11,020 nucleotides of DNA, taken from Candidatus Hodarchaeota archaeon (lineage in GTDB: Archaea > Asgardarchaeota > Heimdallarchaeia > Hodarchaeales > YT1-039). The DNA is taken from NCBI GenBank assembly GCA_016840025.1, contig JAEOTF010000348.1, positions 1 to 11,020 of the forward strand. Direction: 5' to 3'. The notes beneath the pieces were generated by a model that made no database searches, was not told the origin of the DNA, and saw only the letters and a program-made list of their open reading frames with translations. The translations under genes and the position numbers were made by a program. Positions 1 to 7,336 of this stretch are shown in pieces; the stretch's first letter is position 1, and each line of letters opens with the position of its first letter.

Positions 1-1369
1 AATATAATTGTCCAGGCAATCCTTTGTAACAATTGGCAATAGGATTGATAAATAGTTCAAGATCATTGCCAATAGCATCAATTGCGGGAAAGAAGTCAGT
101 AGACTCGCCACCAACGGTTACATTGCGTAATAATTCTCCTAATTCCCCATTTTTGATACGATAGGCTTTTTGTGATCCAATTTTCCAAGACACTCGACGT
201 TGATCAATTGAGGGGCGTGTAGCCCCCACAGCATAAATTCCTTCTTTAGTATCTCTAATTATCTCTTCGGGATTCCAATCACCTGGTTCAAAAAATGTAT
301 TCCCCATTCGCACAATAGGTAAAAACCACGACCCCATAGCCATTGCATGCCCTGTTGGTTCAACTTCAAATTCAGCAGCAGTTTGACGACTGTGAAGAGC
401 GCCTACAAGAATTCCATCCTGAATTATAGACGTTTTACGTGTAGGAGTACCTTCGGAGTCATATTTTGTATAAGAAGCATTTCTTTTAATTGTCATATCA
501 CAGCTAACATTCATTATCTCCGAGCCTACTCTCTTTCCTAATTTATCGGACCACCATGCTCGACCAGCCCATGCTGATTCCCAACCTAACCAGCGATCAG
601 CTTCAGCTGGATGTCCACAGATCTCATGACTCATCAAAAAATTAAACTCGGGGTCAAGTACTACTGTTGTTTTTTCTTCTTCTACACTACGAGCTTTTGT
701 TAAGGCAATCGCGTCTCTTGCAAGTTGTTCACATATTTTCTCCCAAGGATGGTCAGCAGCAAGTTCCCAACCACCACTTCCTCCTGTCCGCTTAAAATAT
801 TGTTGAATTTGTCCAGAACTCATTGCGGTACAGGTTACAATTAAAGAACACCGATTGTTAGTTGATTCAATATATGCCCCTTCAGTACTCGCAAATACTT
901 CATCTCGACAATCAGTATGAGCGTTAGCTGTAGTTTTTTTTATTTCTTCGGATACTTGCATCCACTTGCAGCAATCGACCATTATTTCACTTTGCTCTTC
1001 AACTGAAAGAGTCTTTAGAGGTATTTTTTCTATCACAGCATACTTATCTTGACAAACTTTGACAGGCGCAAAGGTGATAGGATTTTTAGTTTGTTTTGCA
1101 GACGCTTTTGCATATCGAATAGCACGTTCGAGAATTTCCTCTAATGCTGCTTGATCTCCCCATCTTGTGGTTGCAGAAAATCCAATAGCTCCATTATAAA
1201 GAACCTTAATCCCTGCTCCAATTCTTTTACGTGATTCAATATGTTCAAGATTGCCATCTTCAATAATAGTACGAGTATAAAAGATCTTGTCAGCACGTAT
1301 ATCCGCATATTGTACCCCTTTTACTTGAGCTTTGTCCAAAATTGCTTCAATCAGAGATTTGTCGAACAT
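1..1369 (-). CDS. tldD: TldD/PmbA-family zinc metalloprotease, C-terminus cut off by window edge
   Basis: The reading frame is open from an ATG at 1369 to the left edge, giving 456 codons with no stop; TldD proteins are usually about 460-480 residues, so only a short tail is missing. The metal site is visible: H248-E249-x-x-x-H253 (HEICGH), the HExxxH signature of TldD, and a late Cys (C447, in NCYKG) where the family places its third zinc ligand. The N-terminal third (GVQYADIRAD, IGAGIKVLYNG) matches the family's substrate-cleft domain. TldD works with PmbA/TldE as a heterodimer that degrades or trims unfolded and modified peptides in the cytoplasm; a pmbA partner may lie beyond the left edge. 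GGAG at 1379-1382 (minus strand), 9 nt before the ATG, supports this start. The gene is downstream of lpdA on the same strand but has a 132-nt gap and its own promoter-like box, so it is probably transcribed separately. Family call is firm; substrate is unknown. Confidence 0.93.
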   Translation of the reverse strand, partial: MFDKSLIEAILDKAQVKGVQYADIRADKIFYTRTIIEDGNLEHIESRKRIGAGIKVLYNGAIGFSATTRWGDQAALEEILERAIRYAKASAKQTKNPITFAPVKVCQDKYAVIEKIPLKTLSVEEQSEIMVDCCKWMQVSEEIKKTTANAHTDCRDEVFASTEGAYIESTNNRCSLIVTCTAMSSGQIQQYFKRTGGSGGWELAADHPWEKICEQLARDAIALTKARSVEEEKTTVVLDPEFNFLMSHEICGHPAEADRWLGWESAWAGRAWWSDKLGKRVGSEIMNVSCDMTIKRNASYTKYDSEGTPTRKTSIIQDGILVGALHSRQTAAEFEVEPTGHAMAMGSWFLPIVRMGNTFFEPGDWNPEEIIRDTKEGIYAVGATRPSIDQRRVSWKIGSQKAYRIKNGELGELLRNVTVGGESTDFFPAIDAIGNDLELFINPIANCYKGLPGQLY

Positions 1370-1407
1370 CACAGCTTACTCCAGAAAATCTGCTTTGTAG
1401 AATGATA

Positions 1408-1431
1408 GTTGATTCTCAACTAAATATTGTC
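1408..1431 (-). promoter_or_regulatory. tldD promoter with adjacent dyad
   Basis: Read on the minus strand, an AT-rich TATA-like box (ACAATATTTAG, 1431-1421) lies about 52 nt before the tldD ATG. It is immediately followed by a perfect 5-bp inverted repeat with a 3-nt centre (GTTGATTCTCAAC on the plus strand, 1408-1420). In archaea transcription starts about 25 nt downstream of the TATA box, so the dyad would lie between the box and the start site, where a repressor could act. Inference from sequence only. Confidence 0.4.
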
Positions 1432-1501
1432 TTCAGGCTTCGTATTTTAGAATGGAAAGAGAAATATTCAATGCGTTTTTAGTAATCTTTTAATTATTAT
1501 G

Positions 1502-2905
1502 TCATTTATGGATTGCTCTCCCTAGAGCATCTAACACAGCTTCTTTTAGAATCTCATAAAATACAGGATGACAATGCTGAGTCTCAATAATATCTTCAGC
1601 AGTAAGTCTTTTCTTCACTGCCAAAGTTGGTTCTGCAATTAATTCTGTAGCATGTGCACCAATGATGTGACAACCAAGAATTTCATGTGTGTCTGCGTCT
1701 AAGATTACTTTAACAAATCCTCTAGGTTCTCCATGAATAACTGCTTTACCTATTCCTTTGTATGGAAATCGGCCAATAAGAACATTCATATCCTTTTCTG
1801 TTGCCTCTTTTTCTCTTAATCCTGTTGATCCGATCTCTGGATCTGTAAAAATACAAGAGGGAGTTTCACGGTAATCCATTTCTTTTGGACCATGACCAAG
1901 AGCATTTTCAGCAGCTATTTCTCCTTCTTGAGCTGCAGTATATGCAAGCATAGGATGGGGAAATTCAATACAATCTCCAATAACATAAATTCCTTCTACA
2001 TTGGTTTCTAATTTGGTATTGGCGATAATACCCCTTTTTCCTACTTTGATCCCTGCTGCTTCAGGATTTAAGCCATCAATTTCAGGAATTCGACCAACTG
2101 ACAAAAGAACATACTGGGCTGTAACGTATTGTTCATTACCCTCTTTATCAAGGTATATTACAAGCTTATGACCTGTTTCATCGTCTTCAATCTTGGTAAC
2201 TCGACAACTGGTATTGACTTTTATTTTCTGGCGTCTAAAAGCCTTTTCTAATTCAATTGCAATTTCTTCATCTTCATAAGGGATGAGCTGAGGAAGCATT
2301 TCAACAATTGTCACTTTAGCACCAAATGTACTTAAAATACAGGCAAATTCGTCCCCTATAACCCCACCACCGATAATAATTATTGACTCGGGAACTTCAT
2401 CTAATTCTAAAAGCTCTTTACTAGTGATAACATTTTTACCATCAATTCCAGGAATAGGTACTTTAAACGGTTTACTTCCTGTAGCTATGATGATTTTATC
2501 TGCTTTAATAATATATTCCTCATCACCACCCGTTATTTTGATGGTTTTAGAATCAATAAAACTTCCAGTCCCTTTTAGAACCTTAATTTTATTCTCTTGT
2601 AGAAGGAACTCTACTCCCTTAACAATCTGACCAACAACTCTCTGTTTACGTTTTTGTATGGCATCATAGTTGAAATTAATTTCGGTTGCAGATAATCCAA
2701 ATTTTTTGGCTTCTCTCATTTGTTTATATCTTATTGAGGATTCTACAAGAGCTTTAGCTGGAATACAACCGCGATTAAGACAGGTTCCACCTACTTTGTC
2801 TTTTTCAATAAGAATAACTTTTGCACCAAGTTGAGTACAGCGAATAGCACAGACATATCCTCCCGGTCCGCCACCAATTATAGCTACATCCGTTTTTTCT
2901 TCCAT
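1502..2905 (-). CDS. lpdA: Dihydrolipoyl dehydrogenase (E3 / L-protein)
   Basis: FAD-dependent disulfide reductase that reoxidises dihydrolipoyl groups with NAD+, as the E3 subunit of 2-oxoacid dehydrogenase complexes or the L-protein of glycine cleavage. Numbered from the ATG at 2905 (467 residues, normal length), it has an N-terminal FAD-binding GGGPGG; the redox-active pair C42/C47 in GGTCLNRGCIPAK; an NAD-binding IIGGGVIGDEFA near 180-190; a GDC motif in the second FAD segment (YVIGDCIE); and the C-terminal His-Glu active-site pair H446/E451 (HPVFYE) contributed across the dimer. An in-frame TTG at 2923 would add six residues (MIECDH). I prefer ATG 2905 because GTGATC, which matches the archaeal anti-Shine-Dalgarno, sits just before it and the Rossmann strand then starts at the usual distance. 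No E1, E2 or glycine-cleavage gene is adjacent, so the partner complex cannot be named here. Confidence 0.95.
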   Translation of the reverse strand: MEEKTDVAIIGGGPGGYVCAIRCTQLGAKVILIEKDKVGGTCLNRGCIPAKALVESSIRYKQMREAKKFGLSATEINFNYDAIQKRKQRVVGQIVKGVEFLLQENKIKVLKGTGSFIDSKTIKITGGDEEYIIKADKIIIATGSKPFKVPIPGIDGKNVITSKELLELDEVPESIIIIGGGVIGDEFACILSTFGAKVTIVEMLPQLIPYEDEEIAIELEKAFRRQKIKVNTSCRVTKIEDDETGHKLVIYLDKEGNEQYVTAQYVLLSVGRIPEIDGLNPEAAGIKVGKRGIIANTKLETNVEGIYVIGDCIEFPHPMLAYTAAQEGEIAAENALGHGPKEMDYRETPSCIFTDPEIGSTGLREKEATEKDMNVLIGRFPYKGIGKAVIHGEPRGFVKVILDADTHEILGCHIIGAHATELIAEPTLAVKKRLTAEDIIETQHCHPVFYEILKEAVLDALGRAIHK

Positions 2906-3116
2906 ATGATCACACTCGATCAAAACAAAGCTAATCTGGAAAAACTGTACTTGAATTCAAAGATTTTTTCACTAATAATTACTACCTTTGTCAAGAAAGC
3001 CCTATTTCTTCAATAACTGAGTTAAAATAAAATTTAATTAAGTGATTAGAGAGACTAGTTAACAAGTTTCTCAATCTTCTATTGTAATTAAACAATTTAA
3101 CAATGAATATGGAGCG
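2906..3116. other. Divergent intergenic region between lpdA and the membrane-protein operon
   Basis: This 211-bp AT-rich spacer must carry the promoters of two divergent units. On the plus strand, AT-rich TATA-like sequence runs through about 3021-3040 (AAAATAAAATTTAATTA). A GGAG (3111-3114) lies before the downstream gene, and a five-codon ORF (3103-3120, ATG AAT ATG GAG CGT TGA) overlaps that leader. I see no tRNA, strong hairpin or longer gene here. Confidence 0.4.
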
Positions 3117-3125
3117 TTGACTTCG

Positions 3126-4643
3126 ATGTCTCAGGAGATATCTGAACCAAAACTAAGTACTTTTCTAAATAGATATTGTAGAGGTTATGGTTACATTCTT
3201 ATGACTATTTTACCTATTTTAGTACTATTTTTTCTTGCTATGGGTAAATTTAATCCGAAAGGAGACCCAACAATTTCGGACATTAACGTATTTGTTCTAG
3301 TTGCAGCCATTTTTTATACATTATTAGCAATAAACTCATTATTATTCGCATTAAATGCATCTTTATTAGTTAAAGGATTCAAAGATGCAGTTAAAAAGAT
3401 GGCGAAATCAGGTTTACCTGTAGATTCAGTTCAAGGCTTCAAAGAGACCAATGCAGGAATAAATAGATCATTTATCAATTCACTTTTGATAGTAGCTATG
3501 ACAGCTCTATCTTATCTAACATTTCTGGCTTTCGCCATTTATTGGATCTATTACGATCTAATAAGAGACAGTTTGGATATTAATGAAGAAAAACTACGAT
3601 TAAATCTCGTAGTTTTATCTTTTGCATTAGCATTAGTAGCTATAGGAATCACGACTCTAATTCGTGTGCCTAAAAAACCTGCATTTCATCCTGGTGGACT
3701 AATTGGCTTTTATAAACCAACAAGAATACCTGCAATTCTGGATAATTTCCTTACAGATAGCACACTTGCGTATTTAGATCCCGCAACTCGACTTCGTTTT
3801 GACGAATGGACTGCTGCAATAAAAACGAACCTGAAAGAGGATTACGAAGCTAGTTATGACCTCACTACAAGAACAGAACGAGCACGTGAGAAGATCCTGC
3901 TATTAACCTACTTAATGGAGCGTTTCCCAGATGTTATGACTAAAGAAATTTATAAAAATGAAATTGAAGAGATAATACTAACTGATGGAATTGAAAGCTT
4001 CTTAGCTACGGGCATGGATTCAGGGATTTCTGCAGAAGTATTAGGGAAAATAATTAAACTTTTAATCAAAGAAATACCAGAAATTTTTGAGGTAGTAGAC
4101 CAAATCATTGTAGCTTTAGTTGAGAATCTCGAAGATTTCAAAGAAAAGGATTTATTTGTAAGAATTGGCTGTCCAGCAACTCACATAGGCACAGTAAAGC
4201 CGCTAAGAGTTCTGACATTTGTCCTCAATAAGTCCGTTGAATTTAAGGACAAAAAACGACCAGTACAACTTCACATGGTAACTGCTCGAGACGATATGAT
4301 CCCCAATGAACTCTCCTGTTCTCTTAAATTAGATGAAAGTGAAGGCAGTGAGATTGAATCAGAAGAATTGAAAATCGTGTCTGATGAAGAAGAAGATGTT
4401 GCTGGTATTCTCGCAAATCTATTACAGATCGGTGATGCTTGGTGGATACAAGTCCAACCAAAAACTTTTGGTGCAAAAATTATTACTGTATCTATTAAAG
4501 AAGGCAATAAAGGAGTAATTTATGGTATGAGTCAAAGGGTAAATGTAGCCAGAGACCTTAATTTCTACCTCGCTACTTATGGCAGTAAGTTAAGCATGTT
4601 GAGCGGTGTAGCTTTACCCTTTCTTGCACAATTTATTATTTAA
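3126..4643 (+). CDS. Unrecognised multi-pass membrane protein with large soluble domain
   Basis: I do not recognise this family. Numbered from an in-frame TTG at 3117 (508 residues; the ATG at 3126 is residue 4), hydrophobic segments lie at about 26-43, 57-85, 119-146 and 162-182, implying four N-terminal membrane helices. A mostly helical, charged soluble region follows (about 185-345). Residues about 360-480 look beta-rich: an acidic loop (SEGSEIESEE, then DEEED), then alternating strands including AWWIQVQPKTFGAKIITVSI, an immunoglobulin-like pattern. The last 20 residues (SKLSMLSGVALPFLAQFII) form a further hydrophobic tail, possibly a fifth membrane anchor. No signal peptide distinct from helix 1 and no catalytic motif are evident. 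GGAG at 3111-3114 is 11 nt from the ATG but only 2 nt from the TTG, so I chose ATG, without certainty. The stop is 11 nt before the next start, so it is co-transcribed with the aldolase gene. It could be a membrane-stress or effector-type protein, but that is speculation. Confidence 0.8.
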   Translation: MSQEISEPKLSTFLNRYCRGYGYILMTILPILVLFFLAMGKFNPKGDPTISDINVFVLVAAIFYTLLAINSLLFALNASLLVKGFKDAVKKMAKSGLPVDSVQGFKETNAGINRSFINSLLIVAMTALSYLTFLAFAIYWIYYDLIRDSLDINEEKLRLNLVVLSFALALVAIGITTLIRVPKKPAFHPGGLIGFYKPTRIPAILDNFLTDSTLAYLDPATRLRFDEWTAAIKTNLKEDYEASYDLTTRTERAREKILLLTYLMERFPDVMTKEIYKNEIEEIILTDGIESFLATGMDSGISAEVLGKIIKLLIKEIPEIFEVVDQIIVALVENLEDFKEKDLFVRIGCPATHIGTVKPLRVLTFVLNKSVEFKDKKRPVQLHMVTARDDMIPNELSCSLKLDESEGSEIESEELKIVSDEEEDVAGILANLLQIGDAWWIQVQPKTFGAKIITVSIKEGNKGVIYGMSQRVNVARDLNFYLATYGSKLSMLSGVALPFLAQFII

Positions 4644-4654
4644 GGTGATTGAGA

Positions 4655-5767
4655 ATGGAGCCCATTTCTGGTGCAAAAATATTTGAAAGTGTTCAAGGAA
4701 ATAAATCAATATTATTAGCATGCAATACACGTGTCGGTATTGGAGTAGTTGAAGGTATTTTTCAAGCAGCAAAGGATATGAATTCTGCAATCATCTTTGA
4801 ATTAGCTGCTTCCGAGTGTAACCAAAACAAGGGATATACAGGACATACTCCTACTTCTTTTGCGAAAATGATTAAAGAAGCTGCTGAAATTGTCGATTGG
4901 CCCTTTTTTTCCATCCATGCTGATCATACAACGGTGAAAAAAGATACCCCAGAAGACATTAAATATGCAAAAGATCTTCTTAAGGAAGCAATTAACGCCG
5001 GTTATACTTCTTTCGCAATTGACGCATCTTTTCTCTTTGATATAGATGGAAAGACAACAGAAGCGCAGTTACAAAAGAATGCCGATATAACAGTTGAACT
5101 GGCAACATTCATAGAGGATAATATAGGGAATAAGTCTTTTGGACTAGAATGTGAAGTGGGAGAGATTGGAAAGACTGATGAGTCTGGTATGGTCATCACA
5201 ACAGTCGATGAGGCGAAAACTTACATTTCTATGCTTAATAGAAATGATGTACATCCACATGCACTTGCAATAGCAAATGGTTCAACACACGGTTTTCGAT
5301 ATGATGAGCATGGTAATCCAATTGAACAGGTAACAATCGATATTCCACTAACAATTGACATTGCTAGATCGATAGCTCCAGTAGGTGTCGCTCAACATGG
5401 GATTACAGGAACCCCATTACATTTAATCGCATCTAAATTTCCACACGGAGATATAATCAAAGGAAATGTTGGTACGCTATGGATGAATGTTGCTTGGGAT
5501 ATTTTGCAAGTATATCAACCTGATCTCTTTAATGAGATTTATGAGTGGACGCTGAATAAATATAAAAAACCTGGTGATAAGACACCAGACCGTCAAATTT
5601 TCCAAGTTAATAGCAAAAATGCTATCAAACCCCTTTTTGATAAGATCTATAGCGTAGAGGATGACACACGTCTTGCACTTAAAGCACGTGCATATTATGA
5701 GGCACTTATGTTTCTACGTGCTTTTAAATGCCGTAATACAGCAGATCTTATAAAGAAAAAACGCTAA
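4655..5767 (+). CDS. Class II (zinc-dependent) fructose/tagatose-bisphosphate aldolase family protein
   Basis: Class II aldolases use a divalent metal to cleave fructose-1,6- or tagatose-1,6-bisphosphate to two triose phosphates. Numbered from ATG 4655 (370 residues, close to the FbaA-type length), the family landmarks appear in order: HADHT at 88-92, where D90 is the likely catalytic acid and H91 a zinc ligand; FAIDASF near 121, matching the MIDGSH strand; ECEVGEIG at 166-173, matching EAELGxLGG; ANGSTHG at 207-213 with zinc-ligand H212; HGITGTP at 248-254, with H248 as third zinc ligand and the glycine-rich phosphate loop altered from HGGSG; and NVGT at 271-274, the sugar-phosphate loop. 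A helical tail of about 80 residues follows. An in-frame TTG at 4649 adds two residues, but GGTGAT at 4644-4649 is well spaced (5 nt) for ATG 4655. It is second in an operon with the membrane protein. The glycine-loop and ECEVG variations leave the exact sugar substrate open. Confidence 0.85.
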   Translation: MEPISGAKIFESVQGNKSILLACNTRVGIGVVEGIFQAAKDMNSAIIFELAASECNQNKGYTGHTPTSFAKMIKEAAEIVDWPFFSIHADHTTVKKDTPEDIKYAKDLLKEAINAGYTSFAIDASFLFDIDGKTTEAQLQKNADITVELATFIEDNIGNKSFGLECEVGEIGKTDESGMVITTVDEAKTYISMLNRNDVHPHALAIANGSTHGFRYDEHGNPIEQVTIDIPLTIDIARSIAPVGVAQHGITGTPLHLIASKFPHGDIIKGNVGTLWMNVAWDILQVYQPDLFNEIYEWTLNKYKKPGDKTPDRQIFQVNSKNAIKPLFDKIYSVEDDTRLALKARAYYEALMFLRAFKCRNTADLIKKKR

Positions 5768-5800
5768 ACAATTTTTCTTATCGAAAATATAGCACGAAAA

Positions 5801-5820
5801 CCATCTCTTTCAAGGGATGG
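5801..5820 (+). repeat. Left-end subterminal hairpin of the IS element
   Basis: CCATCTC-TTTCAA-GGGATGG forms a 7-bp stem with one T-G wobble and a 6-nt loop. It is placed as the TnpA-recognised left imperfect palindrome of IS200/IS605 elements. Confidence 0.75.
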
Positions 5821-5960
5821 ATGAATTGCCATGTGAAAACTGTCAGTTCTGATTCTCAAGCTTTCCTCACGGTCTAGCTGCCAATTAACCTGGTAAAAAG
5901 ACGTAAGGTCAAAAATCACCCTGCTTTCACTTTGATTCTACACAATAATTCCTATTTAAA

Positions 5961-5990
5961 CTAGGCCGACAGAATAATTCTGAGCCCTAG
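5961..5990 (+). promoter_or_regulatory. Hairpin in the tnpB leader
   Basis: A two-tier stem precedes tnpB: outer arms CTAGG (5961-5965) and CCTAG (5986-5990), inner arms AGAAT and ATTCT (5971-5981) around a single A. It ends 22 nt before the GTG start. The rest of the leader (5821-6012) shows no tnpA or other gene. The hairpin could damp tnpB translation, as leader structures do in other IS200/IS605 elements; that role is inferred. Confidence 0.4.
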
Positions 5991-6012
5991 TGCGCTCAAG
6001 GGTGTCCTTGCT

Positions 6013-7275
6013 GTGCTGATTCACAAAGCTTTTAAATTTCGCTTATATCCCACTCGAGCCCAGCGTACGCTTCTGCACAAAACCTTCGGCTGTTGCCGAT
6101 TCATTTACAATAAAATGTTAGCTGAGCGGCAGGAAATCTATGAAAAGTATAAAGAAGATCGGGCTGCTCTCAATGCGTATAAATTTAAAACTGAAAAAGA
6201 GTATAAAAGCGAATTTAAGTTTTTAAAAGAAGTGGACTCGATTGCCTTGCAACAAGCTCGGAAGCATTTACTTAGTGCGTTTAGGAACTTTTTTCGCACC
6301 CCTCAAGTAGGGTATCCGAAGTTTAAAAGCAAAAAAGCGAGGCAGAGCTATTCCACCATTAATGTGAATCACAATATCAAAGTCGACTTTCAGCAGCGCA
6401 CTATCAAGTTACCGAAAATTAAAATCCCTATCAAATTTCGGGATGGACGCCATATTGCCGACCCGATCCGTAGTGTGACCCTGAGTCGCACCAAAACGGA
6501 CAAATATTACGTGAGTATCTTAATTGAGCGCGACCTCGCTGTGAAACCCAAGCAGCGAGTTCTCAACGAGAAGATCGCGGCGTATGATATGTCCGCATCC
6601 CATTTTCTAGTCAGTGCAACGGAACACTGGGAAAACCAGCGGTTTTACCGGCAAGCCAAGAAAAGGTTAAACCGGCTGCACCGGCGCTTAAGCCGCACCC
6701 AACCCGGGTCGAACAATCAGCGTAAAGCCCGGCTCGCTTTGGCAAGGCTATATGAACAAATATGGAATCGCAAAGCGGATTGGACTCATAAAGTCACCCT
6801 GCAGTTGAGTCGCACCTACGATGTCATTATCTTAGAGGATTTAAATATTAAAGGAATGCAGCAGTTTAATAGCGGTCTCGCGAAATCGGTGACCCTTTAT
6901 TTTTCATGGCATCAGTTTGTTACGCTTCTTCGTTATAAATGCGAGTGGCAGGGCAAATATTTAATCACAATTGATCGATTCTTTCCGTCCAGTAAACTGT
7001 GTTCGCAGTGTGGGTATCTCAATCACGAACTGGATTTAAAAAACCGCTACTGGCAGTGTCCGCAGTGTAAAACCCGTCATCAGCGAGATCAGAATGCCGC
7101 CCAGAATATAGCCGTTGAAGGAAAACGGATTCTCACCGAAGAACTCCAGATTCCAATTATTACTCACCCTACCGCGGGAATAGCGGGAAGTCACGCCCCC
7201 GGAGAAAATGTCAACCTCTCCTTCCGAGAGCAGTTTTCGATGAACGGGGAATCCCCTTCTTTTATGATGGGGTAG
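6013..7275 (+). CDS. tnpB: TnpB, RNA-guided nuclease of an IS200/IS605 element
   Basis: TnpB uses a right-end-derived omega-RNA to cut donor or empty sites next to a target-adjacent motif, favouring retention of the element; it is the ancestor of Cas12. The protein has 420 residues, full length for the family. The N-terminal helix-turn-helix/REC part begins with the signature FKFRLYPTRAQ. RuvC-I supplies D192 (AAYDMSASHFLV, instead of the commoner G-I-D-x-G); RuvC-II supplies E275 (VIILEDLNIKGM); RuvC-III supplies D359 (RDQNAAQNI). The zinc ribbon is C330-x2-C333 ... C349-x2-C352. All catalytic and zinc residues are present, so the nuclease looks active. The start is GTG at 6013; no ATG gives the canonical N-terminus. 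The C-terminus ends ESPSFMMG and is encoded by the right-end hairpin, so gene, omega-RNA and transposon end overlap. Higher GC and different codon use set it apart from its neighbours. Confidence 0.95.
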   Translation: MLIHKAFKFRLYPTRAQRTLLHKTFGCCRFIYNKMLAERQEIYEKYKEDRAALNAYKFKTEKEYKSEFKFLKEVDSIALQQARKHLLSAFRNFFRTPQVGYPKFKSKKARQSYSTINVNHNIKVDFQQRTIKLPKIKIPIKFRDGRHIADPIRSVTLSRTKTDKYYVSILIERDLAVKPKQRVLNEKIAAYDMSASHFLVSATEHWENQRFYRQAKKRLNRLHRRLSRTQPGSNNQRKARLALARLYEQIWNRKADWTHKVTLQLSRTYDVIILEDLNIKGMQQFNSGLAKSVTLYFSWHQFVTLLRYKCEWQGKYLITIDRFFPSSKLCSQCGYLNHELDLKNRYWQCPQCKTRHQRDQNAAQNIAVEGKRILTEELQIPIITHPTAGIAGSHAPGENVNLSFREQFSMNGESPSFMMG

Positions 7276-7296
7276 TTCAATTCCTTTTTCTATTAA
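7140..7296 (+). ncRNA. Predicted omega-RNA (reRNA) of TnpB with guide at its 3' end
   Basis: In TnpB systems the guide RNA scaffold comes from the 3' end of tnpB plus the right end, and the guide is the flanking host DNA. Here the scaffold would include a CCGC/GCGG stem around 7172-7187, a perfect CTCTC-CTTCC-GAGAG hairpin (7216-7230), and two mutually exclusive pairings of the same CCCC (7253-7256): with GGGG 7246-7249 or with GGGG 7269-7272. That resembles the switch or pseudoknot region of known omega-RNAs. With the element ending at 7280, the guide would begin at 7281 and read TTCCTTTTTCTATTAA over 16 nt. Its T5 run might itself terminate archaeal transcription and shorten the guide. The 5' boundary is approximate. 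Confidence 0.55.
7253..7272 (+). repeat. Right-end hairpin of the IS element
   Basis: CCCC (7253-7256) pairs with GGGG (7269-7272), and after one T-T mismatch TC (7258-7259) pairs with GA (7266-7267). The 5' flank GAAT and the downstream TCAA (7277-7280) fit the IS608 right guide and cleavage sequences. The last codons and stop of tnpB lie inside or just after it. Confidence 0.75.
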
Positions 7297-7322
7297 ATTA
7301 CTGAATTGGTGATTTTACCGAT

Positions 7323-7328
7323 AAAAAA
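7323..7328 (-). terminator. Oligo-T terminator of the hydrolase gene
   Basis: On the minus strand a run of six T lies 8 nt after the hydrolase stop (7339-7337), with no strong stem. This is the usual archaeal intrinsic terminator. Confidence 0.5.
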
Positions 7329-7336
7329 CAATGATA

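Larger units (their letters stand above)
5782..7280 (+). mobile_element. IS200/IS605-family element, IS1341-like (tnpB only, no tnpA)
   Basis: The element is delimited by terminal hairpins and short recognition sequences that follow the IS608 rules. Left: hairpin 5801-5820 with AAAA (5797-5800) directly 5' of its foot, and TTAT (5778-5781) 19 nt upstream of the foot. Right: hairpin 7253-7272 with GAAT (7249-7252) directly 5' of its foot, and TCAA (7277-7280) just downstream. GAAT/TCAA equals the IS608 right guide/cleavage pair. AAAA/TTAT is the IS608 AAAG/TTAC pair with the fourth position co-varied from G/C to A/T. No terminal inverted repeat or target duplication is expected in this family. 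The only gene is tnpB, so movement would need a Y1 transposase (TnpA) supplied in trans. GC content is near 50% in the tnpB stretch I counted, against about one-third in neighbouring genes, showing recent arrival. It sits harmlessly between convergent genes. Confidence 0.8.

Noticed and set aside
2906..2923. TTG start at 2923 for lpdA
   Set aside because: The ATG at 2905 is preceded by GTGATC and gives the usual distance to the FAD-binding strand.
4649..4654. TTG start at 4649 for the aldolase
   Set aside because: That TTG overlaps the GGTGAT ribosome site, which is correctly spaced for the ATG at 4655.
5821..6012. Remnant of a TnpA (Y1 transposase) gene at the left of the IS element
   Set aside because: Fewer than 200 bp are available, with no HUH or Tyr motif in any frame. 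It is leader sequence, and the element is tnpB-only.
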